Notes under the pieces: model-generated | Database searches by the model: none | What the model saw: the letters and a program-made list of their open reading frames with translations, nothing else | What the model was told of the DNA's origin: nothing | Position numbers and translations under genes: made by a program | In this document: one piece after another, positions 49,011 to 56,922 of the stretch | Numbering within the stretch: position 1 is the stretch's first letter | Layout of the letters: the number at the start of each line of letters is the position of its first letter | Source of the DNA: Pseudomonas frederiksbergensis | GTDB taxonomy: Bacteria; Pseudomonadota; Gammaproteobacteria; Pseudomonadales; Pseudomonadaceae | Direction of reading: 5' to 3' | DNA: 64,000 nt | Assembly (NCBI RefSeq): GCF_003732275.1 | Contig: NZ_MOBM01000039.1 | Coordinates: 675,013-739,012, forward strand

Positions 49011-49032
49011 AAGCACAGCACAGGGAGGTGAT

Positions 49033-49212
49033 GTGAATAGCCGGTTTTTGATAAGCCAAATCGTTGCAGACGGCTGGTACTTGGTACGAATCAAGGGCAG
49101 CCATCACCATTTCAAGCATCCGACCAAGCCGGGACTGGTAACGGTTCCTCATACGAAAAAGGATCTGCTCAAAAAAACGGCCATCAGTATTTTGCAACAG
49201 GCGCTGCTCTGA
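49033..49212 (+). CDS. hicA: HicA mRNA interferase toxin
   Basis: A 59-aa toxin with the double-stranded RNA-binding-like fold. The start is GTG at 49033, right after GGGAGGTGAT; the first ATG-initiated frame upstream runs through the promoter and is not used. The catalytic His is at position 24 in GSHHHFKHP; the family motif LVRIKGSHHHF is exact, and VTVPHTKKDLLKKTAISILQQA completes the fold. Upstream of hicB by 35 bp. Family knowledge: cleaves mRNA and halts translation until HicB binds it. Confidence 0.93.
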   Translation: MNSRFLISQIVADGWYLVRIKGSHHHFKHPTKPGLVTVPHTKKDLLKKTAISILQQALL

Positions 49213-49247
49213 CGAGCCGATGGCAGCGCCTTCGGAGGATGACGAAC

Positions 49248-49655
49248 ATGCTTTACCCAATTGCAATTTCCATGGGCGATGACGAACACGCCTGGGGGGT
49301 GGAAGTACCGGATATTCCAGGTTGTTTCTCCGCCGGGGAGGATCTGGATGACGCCATGGCCATGGCTCGCGAAGCCATCGAAGGCCATTTCGAGATATTG
49401 GCCGAAGACGGATCACCGATTCCGCCCGCCAACAAAGTGACCCTGCATGCGGCCAATCCGCAGTACGCAGGGTGTACGTGGGCCGTGGTGGACATCGATG
49501 TCACCAAATACCTGGGCAAAGCCCAGAAACTAAACATCACCTTGCCGGGCTACCTGCTCAACCGCATCGACGAATACGTACTGCATCATCCGGAAGAGAA
49601 AAGTCGCTCCGGGTTTCTGGCCTCGGCGGCGCTCAAGGTTTTGCAGCAGGGCTGA
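49248..49655 (+). CDS. hicB: HicB antitoxin
   Basis: A 135-aa antitoxin. The partial-RNase H fold that blocks HicA is seen in EHAWGVEVPDIPGCFSAGEDLDDAMAMAREAIEGH, with a C-terminal ribbon-helix-helix-like DNA-binding tail (LNITLPGYLLNRIDEYVLHHPEEKSRSGFLASAALKVL) rather than an HTH. Start 49248 sits 9 bases after GGAGG; an ATG at 49239 touches the RBS. Follows hicA in the same operon; likely binds the palindrome at 48965-49010. Confidence 0.92.
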   Translation: MLYPIAISMGDDEHAWGVEVPDIPGCFSAGEDLDDAMAMAREAIEGHFEILAEDGSPIPPANKVTLHAANPQYAGCTWAVVDIDVTKYLGKAQKLNITLPGYLLNRIDEYVLHHPEEKSRSGFLASAALKVLQQG

Positions 49656-49675
49656 TGGTTCGAAGGTTGGTAAAC

Positions 49676-49707
49676 CAAAGGGGCAAACGACCAGGCGCGC
49701 CCCTTTG
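49676..49707. terminator. Hairpin between convergent hicB and tam
   Basis: CAAAGGGGC and GCCCCTTTG are exact inverted copies with a 14-bp loop. There is no long T-run, so terminator activity is uncertain. Confidence 0.5.
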
Positions 49708-49711
49708 TAGG

Positions 49712-50482
49712 TCAGCGCGTCGCCACCATGAACAACCGCGGAAACGGCAACAGCACTGAACCATCGCTCAGTGCCGGATAGGCCTGCTCAATCGCCGCCT
49801 GATACTGCTTGAGATACTGCACCCGCTCCGCTTCATTCAGCGGCTCAAGAAAAGGTCGCAAACCGCTGCCCTTGAACCACTCGACCACGCCCGATGCGCC
49901 ATCCGCGAGCGGATGATAGTAAGTGGTGCGCCATACATCGACGCGGGTGCAGTGGGCACGCAGCATCGAGTAGTAACCAGCCGCATCCTCCATTTCCGTT
50001 CGCAACCCAGCGGCCCTTGCCAGTTTGTCAGCCCAAGGGCCGTTCGCTGCGACCTCGCGCATCAACCGGTGCGACGGTTCGTTGAGGTTGTCGGGCATCT
50101 GAATCGCCAGGCTACCACCGGGGGCAAGCCTGGCCACCAATGACGGCAGCAACCGGGCGTGATCGGGCAACCACTGCAACACCGCGTTGGCGAAAATCAC
50201 GTCGAACGGGCCGGTCTCGTTCCAGGTATCAATGTCAGCAATGTCGAAACGCAGGTGAGGCAAGCGCTTGCGAGCGGCCTCGATCATATCGGGTGAACTG
50301 TCCACCCCTCGCACCGCAGCATTGGGAAAGCGCTGCACCAGCAACTCGGTGGAATTACCCGGGCCGCAGCCGATGTCGATTGCCGATCGGACGTCCACTG
50401 CGGGGATAGCGGCCAGCAAGTCACGCGCCGGGCGCGTGCGTTCATCTTCAAAAGCTACGTATTGTTTGGCGGACCAACTCAT
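49712..50482 (-). CDS. tam: Trans-aconitate 2-methyltransferase
   Basis: A 256-aa SAM-dependent methyltransferase. Motif I is AIDIGCGPGNSTELL near residue 36, and the opening MSWSAKQYVAFEDERTRPARDLL and DVIFANAVLQWLPDH are characteristic of Tam, which methylates trans-aconitate, a by-product of aconitase. The start at 50482 follows a GGAGAGTGAT site. Convergent with hicB. Length usual for Tam. Confidence 0.92.
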   Translation of the reverse strand: MSWSAKQYVAFEDERTRPARDLLAAIPAVDVRSAIDIGCGPGNSTELLVQRFPNAAVRGVDSSPDMIEAARKRLPHLRFDIADIDTWNETGPFDVIFANAVLQWLPDHARLLPSLVARLAPGGSLAIQMPDNLNEPSHRLMREVAANGPWADKLARAAGLRTEMEDAAGYYSMLRAHCTRVDVWRTTYYHPLADGASGVVEWFKGSGLRPFLEPLNEAERVQYLKQYQAAIEQAYPALSDGSVLLPFPRLFMVATR

Positions 50483-50553
50483 ATCACTCTCCTGTCGGTG
50501 CAGGGTTGTAGCCAGAGGCAGACAACCGGTTCGCTGACGATACATCGTCCGCG

Positions 50554-50883
50554 TCAGTTAACCCACGCCCCCACCCGCCAATGCCAGCCATCGTTACGTT
50601 GCTCCCAGTGCGGATGCACATAACGATACCCCGGCCGTTCCGGGACCCAATGGCCATGAACCGCGACATAACGCCCACCTTCCCAACGCCAGTACCCCCT
50701 GGACCAGACATAACCCGGCCGTCCCGCAGGCTCTACCTCAACAACGCGTTCCGGTGGCGGCTGCGGTGCGATGACCTCAACATATTCACGCTGCACCGGA
50801 CGCCGGTCATGAACAACCCGTTCCTGCACACAACCCGCAGCGGCCACCACCACCGCCAGCAACACCATGTAACGTAACAACAT
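50554..50883 (-). CDS. YXWGXW-type small lipoprotein, hypothetical
   Basis: A 109-aa predicted lipoprotein. The signal MLLRYMVLLAVVVAAAGC has a lipobox with Cys18. The C-terminal half contains repeated aromatic motifs (YVWSRGYWRWEGGRY, HGHWVPERPGYRYVHPHWEQ) resembling YXWGXW repeats of small envelope proteins. AGGAGG ribosome site is 6 bases upstream. Upstream on the minus strand is a 250-bp region with no gene. Function unknown. Confidence 0.8.
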   Translation of the reverse strand: MLLRYMVLLAVVVAAAGCVQERVVHDRRPVQREYVEVIAPQPPPERVVEVEPAGRPGYVWSRGYWRWEGGRYVAVHGHWVPERPGYRYVHPHWEQRNDGWHWRVGAWVN

Positions 50884-51330
50884 GCCGCCTCCTCAGGCTT
50901 GAAAGCCAAATCGAGTGAATCAGCAAAAAAACAGCCCCCCTTTTCTAACCATGCTCCTGCCTGGTTCATTACTCTTTTAACAGGCCTTGTCTGTCTATTG
51001 CCTGAACCCGGATCACTTGACGATTGAAAAACACAGGGGATCTGAATGAGCCTTTTCTTATCGCAAAATCATTGAAAGTCATAACCAAAAGGACCGTTCG
51101 TCGACCGAATAGCAAAGCGATTTTGACAGTATAAAAATGACATCTATAGTCCTACTCGCGGCCTGTTGGAAGGAACCCGACCCGTCATTTCAAGGCAAGG
51201 AGCAAGGCCAGCTCGTACCCCGTGATCGAGTGGGTTCCCCAGTAGTGTGTTCGCAACGGCCGCAAGGCAAACAAGCGTTGTCGTACCTGGTAGGTAGCCA
51301 GGTAATCACTATGTTCAAAGGAGCTTTACT
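50884..51330. other. Divergent gap between lipoprotein gene and aidA/pixA-like pair
   Basis: A 447-bp stretch containing the near-consensus sigma70 promoter at 51123-51150 and the roughly 175-nt leader of the downstream gene. No protein-coding gene is supported on either strand. Confidence 0.6.
51123..51150 (+). promoter_or_regulatory. Strong sigma70 promoter for the aidA/pixA-like genes
   Basis: TTGACA (51123-51128), 16-bp spacer and TATAGT (51145-51150), close to consensus. Transcription starting about 51157 leaves a 174-nt untranslated leader before the ATG at 51331. Confidence 0.72.
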
Positions 51331-51834
51331 ATGTCTCGAGTCACGGATGTACTTGTTTCCATCGACACTGAAACCATTCTGAAAAACTACCCGAACATCA
51401 GCAAAAATCCTGCTGCGCCGACGATGATCGACGTCAATCATGTGTACATGGTGACCAATCAGAACAACGTGGTGAGTGGCCAGGCCGGTGGCGAGCTCAA
51501 CCTGAAAGCCCAGGTAGGCGATTTGATTCGCTGGCGTGAAGCCAGCCTGTCGCTGGGCTTCGAGCAAGCAGTGATTTTCTACAAATTCGTCGGTAACGCA
51601 GGCAACGAGTTGATCTCTACGCCCACGCCACGCAAGGCTACCGCCTCCTTTGCAGTCCCGAACACCAGCAATCCGTCGGTGCCCAGTTGCCAGAAGGTCG
51701 ATAACCATTACTGGTCTTCGGAAACCCTTGCCTGCGGCAGCGTGACCTATCACTTCCAGTTTCTGATCGTGAATCGCGACTGCCAGATCATCGGCTGCTG
51801 CACATGGGATCCGTTCATTACCATCCATAACTGA
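51331..51834 (+). CDS. AidA/PixA family protein
   Basis: A 167-aa protein of the AidA/PixA family (PF12306). The start RVTDVLVSIDTETILKNYPN and the end VNRDCQIIGCCTWDPFITI are diagnostic. PixA is a methionine-rich inclusion-body protein of Xenorhabdus, and AidA is quorum-sensing-controlled and linked to host slow-killing in Burkholderia. The ribosome site CAAAGGAG is 8 bases upstream. Followed 120 bp later by a second family member. Function in pseudomonads not established. Confidence 0.88.
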   Translation: MSRVTDVLVSIDTETILKNYPNISKNPAAPTMIDVNHVYMVTNQNNVVSGQAGGELNLKAQVGDLIRWREASLSLGFEQAVIFYKFVGNAGNELISTPTPRKATASFAVPNTSNPSVPSCQKVDNHYWSSETLACGSVTYHFQFLIVNRDCQIIGCCTWDPFITIHN

Positions 51835-51957
51835 TGATGGCTGGGCCCCTTGGCAACGAGGGGCCTACCGAGCTCGTTGCCGCCTCGGCTGGAACAGGAT
51901 GTCTCGCTTGAACCGAAGCGGTTACCGTTTTGCGTCAACATCATGAAAGGATCCATG

Positions 51958-52497
51958 ATGACTTCCGAACCGATTAGCTCCCCTTCGGCGGGTGCCGTGA
52001 TAGCCAGTAGCGTGCTTCTGATTGTCGATGCCGAATCACTGCTTTCACGCTATCCGCAACCCAGTCTTGAATCGCAGAATCCGACTGTGATTGAAGATGG
52101 TTTCATCTTCCCCGTGACTAGTAGCACGACGACACAAAGTGCTGAAAATGACAGTAAAATAACGCTGACAGCCAGCAACGGAAAAGTCTTCCATATTCGC
52201 GGCAGGACCGTCAGCCTGCTGACCGAACATACGGTGGTATTTCACAACCTGACGGTGGACGATGCCGGGGTCCTTTCCCCGCCCAAACTGATCGTTCATA
52301 GCGACCAGACAGTCCCCGCGCCCGACCCCACCAATCCGACCCAGCCTGGCAGCCACAGCGCCGATGATCATTATTGGGAGTGTTCGCAACTGAGCACCGG
52401 CGTGACAGCCTGCGAACTGAGCTTCATGCTGATCAACCAGCGCTGTGAAGCGTTGGGGTACTTCAGCTGGAAGACTGAGGTGACGCTGTCGGCGTGA
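51958..52497 (+). CDS. Second AidA/PixA family protein
   Basis: A 179-aa paralogue of the preceding protein: VLLIVDAESLLSRYPQPS, FIFPVTSS, DDHYWECSQLSTGVTACELSFMLINQRCEALGYFSW correspond position by position to its neighbour. It has extra N-terminal residues and a Pro/Thr-rich DPTNPTQPGS linker. The exact start is uncertain: ATG at 51943, 51955 or 51958 all lie near AAAGGA. Probably one operon with the first gene. Ends at a hairpin terminator. Confidence 0.85.
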   Translation: MTSEPISSPSAGAVIASSVLLIVDAESLLSRYPQPSLESQNPTVIEDGFIFPVTSSTTTQSAENDSKITLTASNGKVFHIRGRTVSLLTEHTVVFHNLTVDDAGVLSPPKLIVHSDQTVPAPDPTNPTQPGSHSADDHYWECSQLSTGVTACELSFMLINQRCEALGYFSWKTEVTLSA

Positions 52498-52511
52498 ATA
52501 GATATGTAAAA

Positions 52512-52540
52512 AGAAACCGGCCTCAAGGGGCCGGTTCTTT
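52512..52540 (+). terminator. Rho-independent terminator
   Basis: AACCGGCC-TCAAG-GGGCCGGTT followed by CTTTG, after the second aidA/pixA-like gene. It also faces the leftward nuclease gene. Confidence 0.85.
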
Positions 52541-52561
52541 GTATGCCGTTTATCCAACACG

Positions 52562-53647
52562 TCAGTCGTAGTATCCAACTGTCTTCTTCAAGTGATCCGA
52601 ATAATCGTAAATCTCATCAACCGAGCCAATCGGATGCCGCGTTTCATTTTTTTCTTCGTCAAAAATCCCAATGTACTTTTGTGAACGATTGAAATGAAGG
52701 CGACAAATCGGCTTGCGATTATTGTCATCGAGCAAGATCCCAAAATAGCTTTGCGTATCGCGCTGCACTATCCGTTTTGCGTCTACAACTGAACGAACCA
52801 CCGCACGGACAATGTGATAACCCTCCAATTCTTCCAGGGTCGTCAGCACTTTATCCTCTGATTCGTCACGCTGATCTGTCGGATCACTGCCGCCGGCAGG
52901 AACCGATCTCGATGCCAGCGCAGGCTGAATGGCACCACTCATAGCTGATTTGAGTCGGTCATTGATCTGATCATTGAGAAACTGCACGACTGCTTTTCTC
53001 GTCAGCTCGTGGAACTGCTCACGGACTTTCTGAGTTATGACCCCGTCGTACACTCGGGAGGCGAAGACTTTTACAAAGTCGTCATCAGGTTTGATGACCT
53101 GCGAGGCGATGACCTTTTTGATCTGACTGACGTATTTCAGCTCACCTGCAGCATTGATGATCGAATCCACGTCGAATGCAGACTTGGTGAGCTTGATCAA
53201 TTCGGGGACGGAGTACTCATCGATATCCAGAAGATCAAGTTCAAGAAACGGTTTCTCATCCATCTTGTTTGGCGCATCCAGGTCGGTGAAGAATTTATAG
53301 ACCTGGCCGTTGGTGAGGATAGAGATTCGAGCGCTGGTGACATGGAAATAGCGAAACAGCTGGGAGGCGTGATTGATGTGCAGCGACTCGCCTATTTTTT
53401 TGCACTCGATGAGGATCTGTACCTCTCCTTCCTTCATGATTGCGTAATCAATTTTTTCTCCTTTTTTCGTTCCGATATCGCAAACGAATTCTGGAGTCAC
53501 CTCACTCGGATCAAAGACATCGTAGCCCAGCACCGTACTGATGAAGGGCATGACGAAAGCATTCTTGGTCGCCTCCTCCGTCTGAATTGCAGCGCTTTGC
53601 AAACGAACCTTGGCGGCTAGGCTTGCTAACTTCTCAAAGAATTCCAT
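52562..53647 (-). CDS. Orphan HsdR-N-like restriction endonuclease
   Basis: A 361-aa protein annotated in relatives as 'type I restriction endonuclease'. The N-terminal PD-(D/E)XK fold is visible: Asp67 in GEKIDYAIM and Glu81-Cys-Lys83 in ILIECKKIGESLH. Residues 180-250 are an alpha-helical stretch, and the C-terminal region (TLEELEGYHIVRAVVRSV to the end) resembles a second domain of the same group. There is no methylase, specificity or motor subunit nearby. The start at 53647 (MEFFEKLASLA) was chosen because it matches the family. Role unknown; defence or nucleic-acid repair possible. Confidence 0.8.
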   Translation of the reverse strand: MEFFEKLASLAAKVRLQSAAIQTEEATKNAFVMPFISTVLGYDVFDPSEVTPEFVCDIGTKKGEKIDYAIMKEGEVQILIECKKIGESLHINHASQLFRYFHVTSARISILTNGQVYKFFTDLDAPNKMDEKPFLELDLLDIDEYSVPELIKLTKSAFDVDSIINAAGELKYVSQIKKVIASQVIKPDDDFVKVFASRVYDGVITQKVREQFHELTRKAVVQFLNDQINDRLKSAMSGAIQPALASRSVPAGGSDPTDQRDESEDKVLTTLEELEGYHIVRAVVRSVVDAKRIVQRDTQSYFGILLDDNNRKPICRLHFNRSQKYIGIFDEEKNETRHPIGSVDEIYDYSDHLKKTVGYYD

Positions 53648-53822
53648 GAGTGACCTCTTACTTGGTTTCGATCCGTGTGTTTGCATGCTGGCAAATTGAC
53701 TGCCATTTGATACTAGACACAAACCGGCACAAAGAAAGAATCCAATCAAAGATTCCAGACGCAGCAAGGCATAAGCCACATTCCTATGAAGAGCGCGAGC
53801 GATTAACTCACAGGCAAGTCAT

Positions 53823-53969
53823 TCACTGCTTATCCGCCCCCTTCTCCTGCATCTGCACCGAAGACTTGGTGCCGTCAGTATTGTCTTTAGTCTCGTTATC
53901 GGAGTTATCGAAGCAGCCCTGCAACACAAGCAGGCTGCAGCAAAGGTAGAACGTGCGAGCGAGGTTCAT
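53823..53969 (-). CDS. Small lipoprotein, hypothetical
   Basis: A 48-aa predicted lipoprotein: signal MNLARTFYLCCSLLVLQGC ends in a lipobox with Cys19, followed by an acidic, low-complexity tail (DNSDNETKDNTDGTKSS). Start 53969 has a CTGGAG ribosome site. Lies between the nuclease gene (leftward) and the low-affinity iron permease gene (rightward). No function can be given. Confidence 0.65.
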   Translation of the reverse strand: MNLARTFYLCCSLLVLQGCFDNSDNETKDNTDGTKSSVQMQEKGADKQ

Positions 53970-54165
53970 GCTGTTCTCCAGTTTCAGGGGCTTGAAGTAG
54001 TGACCCATGTCGGTAGAAATGGTTGCGACTTTCTCGGCCCCAAGCGACGAGCATTGACAGAGGCTTCAGCACACCGGCTTTTCATCCCGCAGGCAATATT
54101 CAGCAGAATTTTCGTCATGCCCGTGCTGTCTGAAAATCAGGCGCATCCCTATAAGGAACACGGCA

Positions 54166-54567
54166 ATGAAATTCGCAAAAATTGCACAGAAACTCTCCCT
54201 GTGGGCCGGCCTGCCCCGGACATTTCTGGGGGCGATCGTTCTGCTGATCCTGTGGGGTTTGAGCGGGCCGATTTTCCATTTCAACGATACCTGGCAACTG
54301 ATCATCAACACCTCGACCACCATCATCACCTTCCTGATGGTGTTCCTGATCCAGAACACCCAGAACCGCGACACGGACATTTTGCACTTGAAGGTCGATG
54401 AGTTATTGCGAGTAACGAAAGAAGCGCAGAACGCGATGCTGGGGCTCGAATCGCTGGATCTCAAACAGTTGGAAGAATTGAGAAAGAAATATCGCCACCT
54501 CGGCGAGGGCGAAACGATTTCCCTGGACGGCACTGTCGTCCCGGAAACAAAGAAACAGGATGAATGA
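54166..54567 (+). CDS. Low-affinity iron permease family protein
   Basis: A 133-aa membrane protein of the low-affinity iron permease family (PF04120). Two membrane helices are at about residues 20-37 and 43-63; the typical LIINTSTTIITFLMVFLIQNTQNRDT segment is complete, followed by KLDELLR-type KVDELLRVTKEAQNAMLGLE. Bacterial members are only distantly related to yeast Fet4 and iron transport is unproven. AAGGAACACGGCA precedes the ATG. The 3' end faces a leftward DUF4142 gene with a perfect hairpin between them. Confidence 0.85.
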   Translation: MKFAKIAQKLSLWAGLPRTFLGAIVLLILWGLSGPIFHFNDTWQLIINTSTTIITFLMVFLIQNTQNRDTDILHLKVDELLRVTKEAQNAMLGLESLDLKQLEELRKKYRHLGEGETISLDGTVVPETKKQDE

Positions 54568-54583
54568 ATGTTGATCCATGCCC

Positions 54584-54607
54584 CGCGGGTGACCGACGTC
54601 ACCCGCG
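54584..54607. terminator. Perfect hairpin between convergent genes
   Basis: CGCGGGTGAC-CGAC-GTCACCCGCG is a perfect 10-bp inverted repeat. No T-run follows, so it may be a terminator or a transcript-stabilising stem. Confidence 0.6.
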
Positions 54608-54620
54608 CAAAACAGGGTGA

Positions 54621-55124
54621 TTAGCGACTGGCTTGCAGGGCCCTGGCCATTTGCAGATGGTTTTGCAGTTTGGGCAGGGTTTCTTCGGCGAACGCTTTGA
54701 TTTGCGGCACGTCCGTGGTCTGCGCTTGTTGTTGAAGCTGCTCGATGGTCTCTTGGGTGGTTTTCACCTGACTGGCGGCATACGCCTGATCGAACGACGC
54801 ATCGTCCTTGACCTCCGGAATCAAGGCTTTGGCCTTGTCCATCACCTCTTCGCGTGGTGCGACCGGTAAATCGAGTTGCTTGGCAATTTTCGCCAGATGC
54901 TGGTTGGCGGTGGTGAGGTCGTTGATCACCACGATGGTGTAATCCTTGACCTCTTTGGACTCGGTTTTCTGGTGCGCCAGGCGACTGGCTTCGATGTCGG
55001 CCATGCCTTTGGCTGACGCTTCGTTGATGAATTCAGCGGCTGACTGGGCAAAGGCACTGTTGGCAAACAGGCCCAGTAACGTGACAAAACTGGCATTGCG
55101 TAAACGGGTGGCCATCCGGCTCAT
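54621..55124 (-). CDS. DUF4142 family periplasmic protein
   Basis: A 167-aa secreted protein with signal peptide (LRNASFVTLLGLFANSAFA) and a ferritin-like all-helical DUF4142 domain: FINEASAKGMADIEASRLAHQKTESKEVKDYTIVV, DKAKALIPEVKDD and the terminal TLPKLQNHLQMARAL. Often stress- or biofilm-associated in pseudomonads. The start at 55124 has GGAGGGC upstream; upstream in-frame residues do not match. It is followed in the same direction by no other gene, but the KGG stress gene lies just upstream. Confidence 0.85.
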   Translation of the reverse strand: MSRMATRLRNASFVTLLGLFANSAFAQSAAEFINEASAKGMADIEASRLAHQKTESKEVKDYTIVVINDLTTANQHLAKIAKQLDLPVAPREEVMDKAKALIPEVKDDASFDQAYAASQVKTTQETIEQLQQQAQTTDVPQIKAFAEETLPKLQNHLQMARALQASR

Positions 55125-55153
55125 GGTCGCGCCCTCCTTCTTTGAAAATTCCA

Positions 55154-55173
55154 ACGGGGGCTTTCGCCCCCGT
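55154..55173 (-). terminator. GC-rich hairpin after the KGG gene
   Basis: ACGGGGGC-TTTC-GCCCCCGT is a perfect 8-bp stem downstream of the leftward KGG stress gene and upstream of the DUF4142 gene. A short A/T run flanks it on both sides. Confidence 0.65.
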
Positions 55174-55197
55174 CTTTTAATAAAACCATCTTCACTA

Positions 55198-55353
55198 TTA
55201 CCGGGATTTCTGACCACCTTTGCGGCCCATGCCGCCTTTCGCGGAGTCTTTATCAACGGTCGTCGTGGTGGTTTTCCCACCTTTGCGACCGGCTTCAGAC
55301 GCCTTCGTTCGATCATGGGCACTACCCGGACTCGGATTTTTTGAAGTAGGCAT
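55198..55353 (-). CDS. General stress protein with KGG motifs
   Basis: A 51-aa hydrophilic protein containing two KGG repeats (ASEAGRKGGKTTTT and GGMGRKGGQKSR), as in the GsiB/YciG/ConE group induced by general stress or in stationary phase. Start 55353 is 9 bases after AGAGG; earlier in-frame ATGs at 55362 and 55422 are less well placed. It is followed by a GC-rich hairpin. Confidence 0.78.
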   Translation of the reverse strand: MPTSKNPSPGSAHDRTKASEAGRKGGKTTTTTVDKDSAKGGMGRKGGQKSR

Positions 55354-55469
55354 GGTTTTCATCCTCTTGATGATGAGAGCAGCGAGCAGCCGCCCGCATA
55401 GAATAAGAATTTCCATAGCCAAAAAGGTTTAGAAAAACTGGCAACGCTGCGACGAACGGTGACGGGCTT

Positions 55470-56819
55470 TCAGGCCCCGAGACGCAGGTGATGCTGGCGC
55501 TTGGCGCTGTACATCGCCTCATCGGCATGCCTGAACAGCTGGTTTTCTTCAGTGCCGTGCTCGGGGTATCGCGCAACACCGATACTCGGTTGAATGTTCA
55601 GGCTATGCCCGTCCAGGCGCAGGGGCTGAACCAGTACCTGGCGAATTTTTTCCGCCACACTCTCGGCATCCTCCGCGGCGTGGATGCTGTGCAACAACAC
55701 GACAAATTCATCACCACCGATACGCGCTACGGTGTCAGTTTCGCGCACGCAACCCTTGAGTCGATTGGCGACCGCTTGCAGCAGCATGTCGCCGACCGCA
55801 TGACCAAGGGTGTCATTGACTTGCTTGAAGCGGTCGAGGTCGACGTAGAGCAATGCCATTCGACCGGAGTTTGTCCGGGCCTGCGCCAGCGAGGCTTTGA
55901 GGCGTTCGCGCAGCAATTCGCGATTGGGTAACTGAGTCAATTGGTCGTACTGGGCCATGCGCTGGAGCCGGGTATGCAATTGCTTGCGCTCGATAGCGGT
56001 CGCGACCTGAGCGCAAACATACTGCAGCAGTTCCTTGTCTTGCTCGGTGTAACGCTCGCCGCCCGGTACGCTTTTAACGATCAGCGCACCAATGGTGCCA
56101 TTCTGCGAACTCAACGGCACGCCCAGCCAGCAGGGCGAATCCTGGCCCGCGACCAGTGCCGCAAACCCCGCCGGCGGATTGTCCTGGTCCGGGGTCAGCA
56201 GAATCGGCAGGCCGCTGCGAATCACTTCACTGCAAAGACGCCCGGTCACCGTCCCGGGCTCCTCGGGTTGCAGTTCACGGTCGTCGACGTGATAGGGAAA
56301 ATTCAGCTGCGCGCAGTGCTCGTCATGCAGCGCTACGGAAAAATTCAATGCCGGGAGCCATTCGCCGATGATCGAATGGATGCGTTTGAACAGCGCCAGC
56401 AGATCTTCCGCCGCGTGGGCCGCTTCGGAGATCGCATACAGCGCCGCTTGCCGGGACTCGGCCTGTTTGCGCTCGGTGATGTCGCGCGCCACGGCAATGC
56501 GCAGCTGATCGACCTCCGACCAGCGCGCCGACCAGAGAATATGCACCACCCGGCCGTCCTTGCGCAGGTAACGATTTTCAAAGTTGAGCTTGGGCTCGCC
56601 CCCCATGATCTCCCGCGCGGCGTCGAGGGTGCGCTGTCGGTCGGCGGGATGCACCAGGTCGATCATCGGCTGGCCGATCAGCTCGTCGGGGGTGTAACCG
56701 AAAATGCGCTCGCAGGCCGCGCTGACAAATACGAAGCGACCTTGTTTGTCCACCGCACAGACGGCGTCCAGCAAGAGGTCGATGTAGCTCGCCAGTGGGG
56801 CGGAATTTCTGCTTTCCAT
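55470..56819 (-). CDS. Diguanylate cyclase with PAS and GAF sensory domains
   Basis: A 449-aa c-di-GMP synthase. Domains: PAS (about residues 10-120; YIDLLLDAVCAVDKQGRFVF), GAF (about 130-270) and GGDEF (about 285-449), with the active site IGGDEFVVLL and an inhibitory I-site RETD five residues before it, so product inhibition is predicted. No EAL domain and no membrane segment. The start is uncertain: ATG at 56819 (used here) or 56876, neither with a strong ribosome site. Confidence 0.88.
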   Translation of the reverse strand: MESRNSAPLASYIDLLLDAVCAVDKQGRFVFVSAACERIFGYTPDELIGQPMIDLVHPADRQRTLDAAREIMGGEPKLNFENRYLRKDGRVVHILWSARWSEVDQLRIAVARDITERKQAESRQAALYAISEAAHAAEDLLALFKRIHSIIGEWLPALNFSVALHDEHCAQLNFPYHVDDRELQPEEPGTVTGRLCSEVIRSGLPILLTPDQDNPPAGFAALVAGQDSPCWLGVPLSSQNGTIGALIVKSVPGGERYTEQDKELLQYVCAQVATAIERKQLHTRLQRMAQYDQLTQLPNRELLRERLKASLAQARTNSGRMALLYVDLDRFKQVNDTLGHAVGDMLLQAVANRLKGCVRETDTVARIGGDEFVVLLHSIHAAEDAESVAEKIRQVLVQPLRLDGHSLNIQPSIGVARYPEHGTEENQLFRHADEAMYSAKRQHHLRLGA

Positions 56820-56922
56820 GATGCCGAGAGCGTGTCCGGACAATGCAACATTGAACAACCCTCCCTGACCGGTCATACGCCCGAGCGATGACTGTGCAGC
56901 TGACGCTTCCCTGCGATCAGCC

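Larger units (their letters stand above)
48703..49032 (+). other. Gap between the 48367 gene and hicA
   Basis: Contains the tRNA-Gly-end duplicate, its terminator and the hicA promoter/operator at 48965-49010. Between 48830 and 48960 nothing is recognised. Confidence 0.6.

Noticed and set aside
48931..49032. ATG-initiated 34-residue N-terminal extension of HicA.
   Set aside because: It would cross the promoter and operator. HicA proteins start at the segment following the GTG at 49033, which has its own ribosome binding site.
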